Part shown: positions 43,047 through 52,595 of the stretch, piece by piece
How the letters are laid out: each line of letters opens with the position of its first letter
Numbering within the stretch: position 1 is the stretch's first letter
Source: an uncultured Prevotellaceae bacterium
GTDB lineage: Bacteria; Bacteroidota; Bacteroidia; Bacteroidales; Muribaculaceae
Direction: 5' to 3'
DNA: 64,000 bases
Assembly: GCA_900320055.1 (NCBI GenBank)
Contig: ONQS01000005.1
Coordinates: forward strand, 49,906 to 113,905
Notes under the pieces: model-generated
Seen by the model: only the letters and a program-made list of their open reading frames with translations
Databases searched by the model: none
What the model was told of the DNA's origin: nothing
Made by a program: the position numbers and the translations under genes

Positions 43047-44609
43047 ATGATTCAAGAACTGCAATTACGCGTCAATCCTCGCACAGCAGCGAGCAGCAGC
43101 GAGATAGCACAGCATCTGACCCGTCACAACGATATCCCTGCAGAACGCATTCAGGGCATCAGAGTATTGAAACGCTCGATCGATGCACGGCAGCGCAATG
43201 TGGTGGTCAACCTCAAGGTGCGCGTCTATATCGACGAGCCCATGACCCAGGACTATCTGGTGCCGCCCATCGAGTATAAGCCGGTGGATGGCAAGCGCCA
43301 GGCTATTGTGGTGGGCATGGGTCCTGGCGGGCTGTTTGCGGCTCTACGCCTTATCGAGTTGGGCATTAAGCCTATCGTGCTGGAACGAGGCAAGAACGTC
43401 ATGGACCGCCGCATCGATGCCTCACGCATCCAGCGCGAAGGCGTCGTCAATCCCGAGAGTAACTACTGCTATGGCGAGGGCGGGGCAGGAGCCTATAGCG
43501 ATGGTAAACTCTACACCCGCAGCAAAAAGCGTGGTTCGGTTGACCGCATTTTAGGTATCTTTGTTCAGCACGGCGCTCGCGAGGACATCCTCATCGATGC
43601 CCACCCCCACATCGGCAGCGACAAACTGCCTGGCGTCATCAAGGCGATGCGAGAGACCATCCTGCGTTGCGGCGGAGAAGTCCACTTTGAGACCCGTGTC
43701 ACGCGACTGCTCGTGGACAAGGATCAGGTGACCGGCGTTGAAACCGTAACAGGCGAGTCATTTGCTGGCCCGGTGATTCTGGCTACAGGCCACTCTGCCC
43801 GCGACGTCTATCAGATGTTATATGACAGCGATATCGCTGTCGAGGCCAAAGGCATAGCAGTGGGCGTTCGCCTAGAGCATCCGCAGCGCATCATCGACCA
43901 GATACAATATCACAGCGTGCTGGGGCGAGGCGATTACTTGCCGGCAGCCGAGTATAATTTTGTGACCCAAGTGGACCATCGTGGTGTATATTCATTCTGC
44001 ATGTGCCCTGGCGGTTTTGTAGTGCCCGCTGTCAGCGAGCCTGACGGTTTGGTGGTCAACGGCATGTCTCCTAGCAATCGCGGCTCGCATTGGGCCAACT
44101 CTGGCATGGTCGTCGAACTGCATCCCGACGATTTGCCCGATGAGTACAAGAAATATGGCGCGCTGGCGATGATGCGCTTCCAGCAGGATATGGAACGGCG
44201 TGCCTATGCCGAGGCAGGCAACACCCTGATTGCCGGAGCACAGCGCATGAAGGACTTTGTCGATGGTAAGCCATCACGCAACATTCCGCCATCGTCCTAT
44301 CTGCCTGGAGTGCAGCCCTCTCGCTTAGACTTGTGGATGCCGCACTTTGTGGCCAACCGATTGCGCAACGGATTCAAGACATTTGGCAAGAATGCCCGCG
44401 GTTTCCTCACCAACGATGCCATCGTCATCGGTGTAGAAACCCGCACATCGTCCCCCCTGCGCATCCCTCGCGACAGCGCCTTGCTACACCACATCACACT
44501 CAAGGGACTCTATCCCTGCGGTGAGGGCGCCGGATATGCTGGTGGCATCGTTTCGAGCGCCATCGATGGCGAGCGCTGTGCCGAAGCCCTTGCCGAGCAG
44601 GTCAGGTAG
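43047..44609 (+). CDS. FAD-dependent oxidoreductase (COG2509-type)
   Basis: This 520-residue flavoprotein has a short N-terminal domain (1-85) and a Rossmann FAD site AIVVGMGPGGLFAALRL at about residue 90. The family block NYCYGEGGAGAYSDGKLYTR follows, and near the C-terminus GLYPCGEGAGYAGGI with the second FAD contact. This class of uncharacterised dehydrogenases is conserved in gut Bacteroidetes and Clostridia; the electron partner and substrate are unknown. It is a single-gene unit. Confidence 0.88.
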   Translation: MIQELQLRVNPRTAASSSEIAQHLTRHNDIPAERIQGIRVLKRSIDARQRNVVVNLKVRVYIDEPMTQDYLVPPIEYKPVDGKRQAIVVGMGPGGLFAALRLIELGIKPIVLERGKNVMDRRIDASRIQREGVVNPESNYCYGEGGAGAYSDGKLYTRSKKRGSVDRILGIFVQHGAREDILIDAHPHIGSDKLPGVIKAMRETILRCGGEVHFETRVTRLLVDKDQVTGVETVTGESFAGPVILATGHSARDVYQMLYDSDIAVEAKGIAVGVRLEHPQRIIDQIQYHSVLGRGDYLPAAEYNFVTQVDHRGVYSFCMCPGGFVVPAVSEPDGLVVNGMSPSNRGSHWANSGMVVELHPDDLPDEYKKYGALAMMRFQQDMERRAYAEAGNTLIAGAQRMKDFVDGKPSRNIPPSSYLPGVQPSRLDLWMPHFVANRLRNGFKTFGKNARGFLTNDAIVIGVETRTSSPLRIPRDSALLHHITLKGLYPCGEGAGYAGGIVSSAIDGERCAEALAEQVR

Positions 44610-44685
44610 GCGTTTTTCGGCATATTTTTTCCTATTGAGTGAAATTTTTTGCCAATTTTGCACAATATGGCCCGCATTTTGCAGT

Positions 44686-44693
44686 TATCTTTG
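44686..44693 (+). promoter_or_regulatory. -7 element for the SIMPL protein
   Basis: TATCTTTG, 34 bases before the ATG at 44728. Confidence 0.5.
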
Positions 44694-44727
44694 CGATTAA
44701 AGTTTCAATTCAACACATGACACTATT

Positions 44728-45432
44728 ATGAAAGAGAAAATGATTATTTCGGCAGCCCTCATCGCACTGAGCGTGTTTTCGTTGGGCTGGTTCATCAAGG
44801 CTGGTATTGATGATTTCGCAGGAAAGGACCGCAAGGTCAGTGTCAAGGGACTTGCCGAGCAGGAAGTGCCTGCCGACAAAGTGACGTGGCCCATCGTCTC
44901 CAAGGAAGTTGGCAACGACCTGCCTGGTCTGTATGACCGCATCGGTGCCACACAGGCCAAGATCAAGGCGTTCCTTCTCAAGGGAGGCGTCAAGGAAGAT
45001 GAGATCAGCCTCAATGCCCCACAGGTTGTGGACTTAACCGCTCGCGAATATGACTCGGGCAACAGGGCCTACCGCTACATCGTGACTTCGGTCCTTACCG
45101 TGACGAGCAAAAATGTGGATCTGGTGCGCCAACTGATTGCCAAGCAGGGTGACCTGCTCAAGGAGGGCGTGGCCATCACTGGCGACAGTTATGACAACCA
45201 GATTCAGTATGAGTTTGTTGCCTTCAAGGAGATGAAGCCCAAGATGATGCAAGAGGCTATCGAGAACGCTCAGGTCACTGCCGAGCAGTTTGCCAAGAAC
45301 TCCCACAGCAAACTCAACAAGATCGTGAGCGCCGATCAAGGCCAATTCTCCATCGAGAACCGCGACGAGTACACACCCTGGATCAAAAAGGTGCGCGTGG
45401 TCACCACCATCACATACTCCCTCAAGAACTGA
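44728..45432 (+). CDS. SIMPL (DUF541) domain protein
   Basis: This 234-residue protein has an N-terminal membrane anchor (about 5-25) followed by the SIMPL/BP26 domain. Marks are [21 protein letters not shown], the [15 protein letters not shown] segment and ending [20 protein letters not shown]. Family members form periplasmic channels or chambers and include interaction partners of plant receptor kinases. The exact role is unknown. It ends at a large palindrome. Confidence 0.9.
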   Translation: MKEKMIISAALIALSVFSLGWFIKAGIDDFAGKDRKVSVKGLAEQEVPADKVTWPIVSKEVGNDLPGLYDRIGATQAKIKAFLLKGGVKEDEISLNAPQVVDLTAREYDSGNRAYRYIVTSVLTVTSKNVDLVRQLIAKQGDLLKEGVAITGDSYDNQIQYEFVAFKEMKPKMMQEAIENAQVTAEQFAKNSHSKLNKIVSADQGQFSIENRDEYTPWIKKVRVVTTITYSLKN

Positions 45433-45460
45433 CCCCAATTTCCCACAACCAGGAATAGTC

Positions 45461-45538
45461 AACAACTGAATACTCTGAACCATCTGAACTGCCACGACTC
45501 GTGACAATTAATCAGATTTTTCAGAGTATTCAGTTGTT
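45461..45538. repeat. 78-bp nested palindrome between convergent genes
   Basis: AACAACTGAATACTCTGAA at 45461-45479 is perfectly complementary to 45520-45538 (19 bp). Inside, ATCTGA (45482-45487) pairs with TCAGAT (45512-45517), and CACGA (45493-45497) pairs with TCGTG (45499-45503). It could act as a bidirectional terminator, but there is no T-run typical of one. Confidence 0.8.
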
Positions 45539-45547
45539 TGATATACG

Positions 45548-46891
45548 TCACGAGAACAGATTGTCGGCTGTATCGGCATTTTCCTCCTCATCACATCCTC
45601 GCGTCACTGAGGCATCTTGGGCGGGGTAGGGATGGATCATGCCGGTGTAGAAGTGGAGGGTCTTGCTCAGGGGCTGGAAGTGGTTCTGGTTGGGCGCCCA
45701 CTCGCCGCGCTGCAGGCCTGGGGCCAGTTTCACCGAACGCCGGCCATACAGGTTGTTGATGCCGTCGATGCTGGTCATCAGGCGCCGCAGTTTGCCATGA
45801 TCCTCGGGGTCAAACACGTTGAGTTGTATAGCGCCACCATGCTGTATGTCGAGCGCCATCACTCCAGCCTTGCGGTAGCCGAAGCCGTCTCGCCAGATGT
45901 TGTTAAACGCGACCAGGGCCTGCCTGACAATGGTCATCGTGTCGCTTGTGGGCGTAGCGAGTTGCAACTGGCAGGAGTTGGAGTAGAAGGGCAGGTCCTC
46001 ACGGAAGTGGTCTCCCCGCACATAGGTCATCACACTACCAGCCACGCTGCCCTCGTCACGCAGTTGGCGTGCTGTGCGCTCGGCAAAACTAACGATAGCA
46101 TCGGCAATCTCATCACGGTTGGTCAACACCTTGCCGAATGTGCGTGACGTCATGATGGTCTTGTGGGCAATGGTCACCGGATTGGCAATCTGGCAGTCGT
46201 GTCCCATGAGTTCGCGCTGGGTGCGCTCGAGCGTCACCGAGTATTGCGAACGCACCAGCGATGACGGCATTTTCACAAAGTCGGCCGCCGTGATGATGCC
46301 CTTGCTCTTGAGCGAGGCAGCAAGCCGGCGCCCGATGCCCCAGACGTCCTCGATGGCGGTGCGCCTCAAAATGATATCGATGGCCTCAGGACGCACGAGC
46401 CAATACACGCCGTCGGTGATGCGGTGGTCCTTCTTGGCGATGTGGTTGGCAATCTTGGCCAGGGTGCGAGTCGGCGCGAAGCCGATGCTCACCGGGATGC
46501 CCACATACTGCCGGACCTTCTTCACCACCTCAGCCATCACACGGTGGCTTGTCTCGACATCCTCGTGGGGAAGAAGGAAAAACGCCTCATCCACAGAGTA
46601 TTGCTGCACGTTTTCAACCTCTTGGCCCAGGATGTTCATCACGCGGTTAGACAAGTCACGATACAGGATGTGCCGTGCCGAGAGTTGCACGACCTGGCGC
46701 GGGTCGGTATGTTCCTTGATCTTAAACGCGGGGCAACCCATGGGGATACCCGCGGCTTTGGCCTCATTGCTGCGGGCGATGACGCACCCGTCGTTGTTAG
46801 AGAGGACAACAACCTTGCGCCCGTTGAGCCGTGGATCAAACACCCGCTCACAGGACACAAAGAAGTTATTGCAGTCAACCAGCCCGTACAT
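45548..46891 (-). CDS. umuC: Y-family DNA polymerase (UmuC-like)
   Basis: This protein of 447 residues is a translesion polymerase. It starts MYGLVDCNNFFVSCERVFDP (catalytic Asp6), continues with QYSVDEAFFLL (catalytic Asp/Glu), and has WGIGRRLAASLKSKGI in the thumb and a little-finger domain. The C-terminal 100 residues contain DGINNLYGRRSVKLAPGLQ, typical of UmuC rather than DinB. The start at 46891 is family-typical; a GTG at 46909 would add six residues. UmuD is not adjacent. It follows the ABC-F gene after 29 bases. Confidence 0.92.
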   Translation of the reverse strand: MYGLVDCNNFFVSCERVFDPRLNGRKVVVLSNNDGCVIARSNEAKAAGIPMGCPAFKIKEHTDPRQVVQLSARHILYRDLSNRVMNILGQEVENVQQYSVDEAFFLLPHEDVETSHRVMAEVVKKVRQYVGIPVSIGFAPTRTLAKIANHIAKKDHRITDGVYWLVRPEAIDIILRRTAIEDVWGIGRRLAASLKSKGIITAADFVKMPSSLVRSQYSVTLERTQRELMGHDCQIANPVTIAHKTIMTSRTFGKVLTNRDEIADAIVSFAERTARQLRDEGSVAGSVMTYVRGDHFREDLPFYSNSCQLQLATPTSDTMTIVRQALVAFNNIWRDGFGYRKAGVMALDIQHGGAIQLNVFDPEDHGKLRRLMTSIDGINNLYGRRSVKLAPGLQRGEWAPNQNHFQPLSKTLHFYTGMIHPYPAQDASVTRGCDEEENADTADNLFS

Positions 46892-46920
46892 CCTCTTTTC
46901 TGTGAACACCTAACTTCTAA

Positions 46921-48786
46921 CTAAGAGGAGAGTTCCAACCAGCGCATTTCCTTCTCATCTAGGAGGTCTTTGACCACCTGGTAACGGGCGGCCTTAGTGG
47001 CCACGTCGTCTAGGGTTTCGCCGCTGGCAAACAGGGCATCCAGTTCGGCTTTCTCCTTGTTGAGGGCCTCAAGGTCGGCATTGAGTTGTTCGAGTTCTCG
47101 TTGTTCCTTGTAGGTCAATTTCTTTTGATCACTCCGGTTGGCCCAGGTGTTCTCCTTGGGCTTGGCGATCTCCTGCTCCTTGGCCAACTGTGCCGCTTCC
47201 TGCTCGTGGCGCTGCTTCCAGGCGCGGTATTCGCTGTAATTGCCAGGAAAGTCCTTGATGTGGCCATTACCTGTAAACACAAAGGTGTGATCCACCGTAC
47301 GGTCCATGAAGAATCGGTCGTGGCTCACAATGATGACACAGCCGTTGAATTGCGTCAGATACTCCTCGAGGATCTCGAGCGTAGAGATGTCCAGATCGTT
47401 GGTCGGCTCGTCCAGGATAAGGAAGTTAGGCTTGGTCATCAGCACCATGGCCAGATACAAGCGACGTCGCTCACCACCGCTCAACTTGGCGATGAACTTC
47501 TGCTGGTCTTGTGGTGTAAACAGGAAGTGGTTCAGCCAGGCCATAGCCGTGTAGTGATGCTTCTCGTCGAAGTAGATGTACTCTGCCACATCGCGCACCG
47601 CGTCGATCACGCGCTTGCCTTCGTCAAAGTGCATACCCTCCTGGCTGTAGTGGGCAAATTTCACCGTTTCGCCTATCTCGAAGTATCCGCTGTCGGGCTT
47701 AACGATGTCCAGCAGCAGTTTGATGAACGTAGTCTTGCCCACGCCATTGTCGCCCACGATGCCTAACTTCTCGTAACGGGCAAACGTGTAGTTAAAATCG
47801 TCGAGCACCACCTTGTCGCCAAAGCGCTTGCTGACGTGATGGGCGGTGAATATCTTCTTGCCGATATAGGCGCTCTTGACGTTCAATTCCACCTCGGCAT
47901 CGTCGCGACGCTGCTGGGCCCGCTCCTGCAGGTCGTAGAACGCGTCGATGCGGTACTGAGCCTTGTGGGCGCGGGCTTGCGGCTGACGGCGCATCCAGTC
48001 CAGTTCGGTGCGTAGCAGGTTGCGGGCGCGTTCCACCTGGGCATTCTGGGCTTCGATGCGTTCAGCGCGCTTTTCCAGATAATAGTTATAGTTGCCGCTG
48101 TAGGAGAAGATGCTGTGCTGATCCATCTCCAGGATGCGGTTGCAGATGTTGTCCAAAAAATAGCGGTCGTGAGTCACCATCAGCAGGGTCACACGGCTGC
48201 GCTGCAGGTAGTTCTCCAGCCACTCGATCATGTCGATGTCCAGGTGGTTGGTGGGCTCGTCCAGAATGAGCATCTGCGGCTCGTCGATGAGCAGGCGGGC
48301 TAGAGCCACACGCTTGACCTGGCCGCCACTCAGTTCCTTGACGGGCTGATTGTAATCGGTGATCTTGAGTTGAGTCAATATCTGCTTGAATCGCTCCTCA
48401 TAGTCCCAAGCGACACTGGCATCCATCGCCTGAATGGCCGTCGTCATGGCCTCGTTGTCGCCAGTGCGCAGCGCCTCCTCATAGTCATGGATTGCAGCCG
48501 AGCGTGGATCGTCGCCATGCAAGCAGGCATCAAGCACGGTGTGGGCGCCGCCCAGGTCAGGCAACTGCGGCAGGTAACCCACCCGCAGATTGTTGCGGTA
48601 GATGACCGTACCGCTATCCTGCGAGGCGATGCCAGCCAGGATGTCGAGTAGGGTAGACTTGCCTGTGCCGTTCTTGGCGATCAGGCCGATTTTCTCACCC
48701 TCGGCGACACCAAAGGTCAAGTCCTCGAAGAGCACATCCACGCCAAAAGCCTTACTCAGTCCCTCAACTTGCAGATAACTTACCAT
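46921..48786 (-). CDS. ABC-F family ATPase (Uup-like)
   Basis: This 621-residue duplicated ATPase has no membrane domain. Walker A motifs are IAKNGTGKST (first half) and GDNGVGKTT (second half), with signatures LSGGQVKRVALARLL and LSGGERRRLYLAM, and Walker B LILDEPTNHLD and LILDEPTNDLD. A charged linker with coiled coils joins the halves (LEKRAERIEAQNAQVERARN), and a C-terminal coiled coil resembles that of Uup. ABC-F proteins act on the ribosome or recombination intermediates. The start at 48786 is chosen for similarity to the family. Confidence 0.93.
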   Translation of the reverse strand: MVSYLQVEGLSKAFGVDVLFEDLTFGVAEGEKIGLIAKNGTGKSTLLDILAGIASQDSGTVIYRNNLRVGYLPQLPDLGGAHTVLDACLHGDDPRSAAIHDYEEALRTGDNEAMTTAIQAMDASVAWDYEERFKQILTQLKITDYNQPVKELSGGQVKRVALARLLIDEPQMLILDEPTNHLDIDMIEWLENYLQRSRVTLLMVTHDRYFLDNICNRILEMDQHSIFSYSGNYNYYLEKRAERIEAQNAQVERARNLLRTELDWMRRQPQARAHKAQYRIDAFYDLQERAQQRRDDAEVELNVKSAYIGKKIFTAHHVSKRFGDKVVLDDFNYTFARYEKLGIVGDNGVGKTTFIKLLLDIVKPDSGYFEIGETVKFAHYSQEGMHFDEGKRVIDAVRDVAEYIYFDEKHHYTAMAWLNHFLFTPQDQQKFIAKLSGGERRRLYLAMVLMTKPNFLILDEPTNDLDISTLEILEEYLTQFNGCVIIVSHDRFFMDRTVDHTFVFTGNGHIKDFPGNYSEYRAWKQRHEQEAAQLAKEQEIAKPKENTWANRSDQKKLTYKEQRELEQLNADLEALNKEKAELDALFASGETLDDVATKAARYQVVKDLLDEKEMRWLELSS

Positions 48787-48861
48787 GAATGATCTTGTGT
48801 TTATACCTAGTCCCACATCAGCGACGGGAATCAGTCACATCGCGCCCTGTTGCCACGACCG

Positions 48862-50160
48862 TTAACTAAAGAAGTGCTTCATCACCTTGATCATGTTGAC
48901 ATGATCGTCGCACGAGCCGGTCTCACGCACCGAGTGCATGGCCAGCACGGGGTTACCCACATCGACGCCCTCGATGTCGATCTGGCCGGTGAGGATGTTG
49001 CCCAGTGTGGAGCCACCAGCCACATCACTGTGGTTGACAAAGTACTGGAACGGGGCGCCGGCATTCTCGCACAGGCTCTTGAAGATGGCAGCCGAATGGG
49101 CGTCGCTCATATACTTGCAGTTGGCATTAACCTTGATGCACGGACCACCGCCCAGCGAGGGATGATTGGTGGGATCGTACTTCTCGGGGTAATTGGGGTG
49201 GAAGGCATGGGCATTGTCGGCCGACACCATAAACGAGCGGTGGATTGCTCGGCCAAAATCCTCAAAGTCGCCGCCCAGTGCCATAACTAGACGGAGCAGC
49301 ATATTGCCCAGCACAGGGGAGTGGGCGCCCTGCTTGGTGCCGCTTCCGGTCTCCTCGTTATCAAAGATGGCTGCCACCAGCGTGGCATCCTTGTCCTCGG
49401 CCTCGGTGATGGCGGTGATGGCGGCATGCACCATGCTCAGGTCGTCGAGACGGCCAGCCGAGATAAACTCATTATTCAGGCCAAACAGGCTCGCCTTGCT
49501 CACGTCATAGAGCATCAGGTCAAAGTCGATGATATCGGAGGGCTCGGCCTGCAACTCGTCGGCAACAAGGTTGAGCAATGTGTTTTGCCACTCAAAGTCG
49601 CTGTTGACCTTGGACAGGATGGGCAGCATGTCCTTCTGCTTGGACAGGTGGTTGCCCTCATTGACCGCGCGGTTGAAGTGGATGGCCAGATGCGAGATGC
49701 ACATCAGCGGGCGATCGATCTTGATAAGTTTAGTCACCGGGTGCAAGGCATCCTTGCCCTTGAGCAGCACACGGCCAGCCAGAGACAGGGGGCGGTCAAA
49801 CCAGGTGTAGAGGATCGGGCCGCCATAGACCTCAGTGTTCAGGCGCAGGATACCGCCTTCGCTCTTAATCTCACTGGCAGGCTTGATACGGAAACAGGGA
49901 GAATCGCTATGAGCCGCGATGATCTTGAAACCGGTTTCGGCGGGTTTCTTCTTACCCACCGTCACAGCAAAGATGGCACTGTCATTTTTGGTGAAGAAAA
50001 ACTTGTCACCAGCCTTAGCGCTCATCTTGTCATCAATCTTTTTCTCCTTGAAGCCATTGGCCATCAGTATTTTCTTGACTGTGTCAACAGCCAGGAAGTT
50101 GCAGGGGCTGTTGTCCAGGAACTCGAGCAGCGAGTTCACATAATCATTAGTCTTGTTCAT
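48862..50160 (-). CDS. apeB: M18-family aspartyl aminopeptidase
   Basis: This 432-residue metallopeptidase removes N-terminal acidic residues. Metal-site motifs are AAHSDSP (His, Asp), then FDNEETGSGTKQGAHSP, with further ligands in MVSADNAHAFHPNYPEKYDP and the final FVNHSDVAGGSTLG, as in M18. The family length is about 420-450. It is a cytosolic single-gene unit. Confidence 0.92.
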   Translation of the reverse strand: MNKTNDYVNSLLEFLDNSPCNFLAVDTVKKILMANGFKEKKIDDKMSAKAGDKFFFTKNDSAIFAVTVGKKKPAETGFKIIAAHSDSPCFRIKPASEIKSEGGILRLNTEVYGGPILYTWFDRPLSLAGRVLLKGKDALHPVTKLIKIDRPLMCISHLAIHFNRAVNEGNHLSKQKDMLPILSKVNSDFEWQNTLLNLVADELQAEPSDIIDFDLMLYDVSKASLFGLNNEFISAGRLDDLSMVHAAITAITEAEDKDATLVAAIFDNEETGSGTKQGAHSPVLGNMLLRLVMALGGDFEDFGRAIHRSFMVSADNAHAFHPNYPEKYDPTNHPSLGGGPCIKVNANCKYMSDAHSAAIFKSLCENAGAPFQYFVNHSDVAGGSTLGNILTGQIDIEGVDVGNPVLAMHSVRETGSCDDHVNMIKVMKHFFS

Positions 50161-50226
50161 GCTTATATCGTCGTTAATTGTGTTTAAGTTCAGTCATGCT
50201 GGCGGGCAATCTGCCACCCATGCCAA

Positions 50227-50727
50227 TCAGATTCCGTAGTAAATGGCGTTCAACGCCCTGAGTACATTACACAGCGTCTGGCCCCAGTAGTTGATAAAGT
50301 TGACCTTGCACTGGCACAACATCTCGTGCTGGGTCTCGGTCAGAGCCTCCTGGATGGAATGGATCAGGTTGAAACATTCTTGATACAGATCGGCCAGATT
50401 TTCAGACACCGATGCCGAGATAGGGGTGTCGCTGTACTTCATGTCTTCCAAGAACACCTCAAGATAAATGTCCTCCTCGGCCATAATCTGCGACACACGA
50501 GCGCGCACCAGGTCATACACATCCTCTTCAAGCGCCGCATCGATAAACTCCTCGCTAAATGAATCGTCCTCGATATCACTGATGGTGATGTATAAGCGGG
50601 GCAGCAACTTGAGCATTTGCGCCACGAAGCGGTCTCGTGTCTCACACTCGTGGGCATGTTCCAAAGCATGGCAATACTCATTGGCCAGAGCAATGAATGT
50701 CAGTTCATTAGGTGTTAGTTTATCCAT
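50227..50727 (-). CDS. DUF5063-domain protein
   Basis: This mostly helical protein of 166 residues starts MDKLTPNELTFIALANEY and ends TLCNVLRALNAIYYGI, the family boundaries. It lies beside nadD in the conserved yicC-gmk-nadD-DUF5063 arrangement. Function unknown. The ATG at 50727 is preferred; an in-frame ATG at 50733 overlaps the nadD stop and adds two residues. Confidence 0.85.
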   Translation of the reverse strand: MDKLTPNELTFIALANEYCHALEHAHECETRDRFVAQMLKLLPRLYITISDIEDDSFSEEFIDAALEEDVYDLVRARVSQIMAEEDIYLEVFLEDMKYSDTPISASVSENLADLYQECFNLIHSIQEALTETQHEMLCQCKVNFINYWGQTLCNVLRALNAIYYGI

Positions 50728-50732
50728 TATCA

Positions 50733-51323
50733 TTATCGGTTTTTGTTACTGTACAGATTGTGCCGCTCGATATAGTCAAACACCTGGTCTGGGACATAGT
50801 AGCGTACACTGAGTCCACGGCAGAGACGATCCCTAACCATTGTCGACGACAACTCGATGATGGGTGCGTCGACCAGAGCGACACGGTCGACCAGTTGATT
50901 GGGAATCACCACATCGTAGCCTAATCTGGGATAGATCAGCACATGGAATTTGGCTAAGATTTCCTCGCTGTTACGCCACCTGTCAAAGACCTGCCAATTG
51001 TCGGCCCCAATCACGAGATAGAACTCATCGGCAGGAAATTTGGCCTGCAGGGCATTGAGCGTGTCAATCGTGTAGGATGGCTTAGGCATGGAAAACTCAA
51101 AGGCTGACGTCTCAACACCCTCAAGCGGCCGTGAGACCATCTCTGCCATGCGCAGGCGATCAGTGTCGGCCACATGGCGCGCATTGCCCGCCTTGAGCGG
51201 ATTCAAGGGCGAGACCATCAGCCAAAGTCGATCGACGGCTCCGCTGTCCACAATGTGATGGGCAATGATGGCATGGCCGATATGTATCGGGTCGAACGAC
51301 CCGCCAAATATGCCGATTCTCAT
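50733..51323 (-). CDS. nadD: Nicotinate-nucleotide adenylyltransferase
   Basis: This 196-residue enzyme adenylates nicotinate mononucleotide to deamido-NAD. The nucleotide motif GGSFDPIHIGHAIIA (7-21) contains the HIGH-type site; VIGADNWQVF and the C-terminal ELSSTMVRDRL carry the ISST-like signature. nadC, 24 kb away, feeds the same pathway. Confidence 0.95.
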   Translation of the reverse strand: MRIGIFGGSFDPIHIGHAIIAHHIVDSGAVDRLWLMVSPLNPLKAGNARHVADTDRLRMAEMVSRPLEGVETSAFEFSMPKPSYTIDTLNALQAKFPADEFYLVIGADNWQVFDRWRNSEEILAKFHVLIYPRLGYDVVIPNQLVDRVALVDAPIIELSSTMVRDRLCRGLSVRYYVPDQVFDYIERHNLYSNKNR

Positions 51324-51423
51324 CTGTCTGTTAAGATATTAATGTACGATGTCTGTTCAGCGCAAAGTTAGCACGTTTCCAGCAGGGTCACAAGCATTCC
51401 GGCCAAATCTTTTGATTCGCCAA

Positions 51424-52002
51424 TCAGCCCTGAGTGACGAAATCGCTGATCAAGCGGTGGACTTCGGCGACAGCGGTCTCCAGGTCATCGTTGATGACGG
51501 TGTAGTCAAACTGCGGGCCAATCGAAATCTCAAATTCGGCTTTGCTGACCCTAGCCATAATGTCCTCCATGCTATCGGTGCCACGGCCGATGAGCCGCTG
51601 GCGAAGCACCTCCACACTGGGTGGCTGGATAAAGATGGCCAACGCTCGGTCGCCATACATGCGCTTAACGTTCACGCCACCCAACACGTCCAAGTCGAGC
51701 ACCACATTCCGGCCCATACCGGTGATGCGCTCCACTTCGCTCTTGGGCGTGCCGTAGTAGCGGCCCTCATACACTTCTTGATACTCCACGAGTAGGTCGT
51801 CGGCAATCATCTGCTTGAACTCGTCGACCGTCTTGTAGTAATAATCAACTCCATTCACCTCCTCGCCTCGGCGGGGACGCGTTGTGGCAGATACCGAGAA
51901 TGACAGTCGCAGCGACTCGTCCTGCATGATGCGCCCTATAATGGTCGACTTTCCTGAACCGGACGGTGCCGAGATAATAATGAGTTTACCTTGATGACAC
52001 AT
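51424..52002 (-). CDS. gmk: Guanylate kinase
   Basis: This 192-residue kinase phosphorylates GMP to GDP. The P-loop is APSGSGKST (about 12-20), followed by the GMP site SVSATTRPRRGEEVNGVDYYY and VLDLDVLGGVNVKRMYG. The start gives the usual short N-terminus. It lies between nadD and the outer-membrane gene in the yicC cluster. Confidence 0.96.
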   Translation of the reverse strand: MCHQGKLIIISAPSGSGKSTIIGRIMQDESLRLSFSVSATTRPRRGEEVNGVDYYYKTVDEFKQMIADDLLVEYQEVYEGRYYGTPKSEVERITGMGRNVVLDLDVLGGVNVKRMYGDRALAIFIQPPSVEVLRQRLIGRGTDSMEDIMARVSKAEFEISIGPQFDYTVINDDLETAVAEVHRLISDFVTQG

Positions 52003-52044
52003 GAGTTATGATGAATTGATAGAGATGTAAGAAGTGTAAGCGTA

Positions 52045-52530
52045 TCAGAAGGTATACTTCAAGCCAAGCACGGTCACCGACTGGTTGTAGTCCTTCATGA
52101 TCTGGAAACGCGCCTCTGTGAAGAAGTGCAGGCGATCCTGGATGCGGTATTGCGCGCCCAGACCCACGTTGGCACCGCAGCGGTCCTTGGTGCTATCACC
52201 CATGTGGTGGTCCATCTTATAGTGGCCATAGGTGAAACCCACCAGAGGATACAGAGCAAACACATTGCTGGTATGGATGACGTAGTGCAGATTCAGCGAC
52301 GCATTCAGGGCACTCAATCCGTCATTCTTAAAGTAATAGTTCAACTCGGGAGCAAGACGGAAATTAGTAGCAGGCTCCACCTGCACCTGAACTCCCAAAC
52401 CTGCCATCGAATGTTTGGAGGCATACAAGAACTGGGCAGCGGCAGACACCTTGCACTGCTCGGCATGAGCGCTGATGCTCGATGCTATGGCCATGATAGC
52501 CATAATAATGAAGATGATGGACTTTTTCAT
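52045..52530 (-). CDS. Outer-membrane beta-barrel protein
   Basis: This 161-residue exported protein has a signal peptide ending near SAHAEQ and an eight-strand-like pattern ending in a C-terminal aromatic residue (VTVLGLKYTF). Marks are VEPATNFRLAPELNYYF, FALYPLVGFTYGHY and the FFTEARFQIM strand. It is the opacity/OmpX-like porin fold, probably an outer-membrane adhesion or structural protein. It is inserted between yicC and gmk, which usually adjoin. Confidence 0.75.
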   Translation of the reverse strand: MKKSIIFIIMAIMAIASSISAHAEQCKVSAAAQFLYASKHSMAGLGVQVQVEPATNFRLAPELNYYFKNDGLSALNASLNLHYVIHTSNVFALYPLVGFTYGHYKMDHHMGDSTKDRCGANVGLGAQYRIQDRLHFFTEARFQIMKDYNQSVTVLGLKYTF

Positions 52531-52595
52531 TGTCAGTTGGTTGTCAAATTATGATGAATAGTAATGACTTATAGTCCGGATTATAAACCAGCGCT

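Noticed and set aside
49321-50187. 288-codon plus-strand frame
   Set aside because: It is antisense to the M18 aminopeptidase, which is clearly coding.
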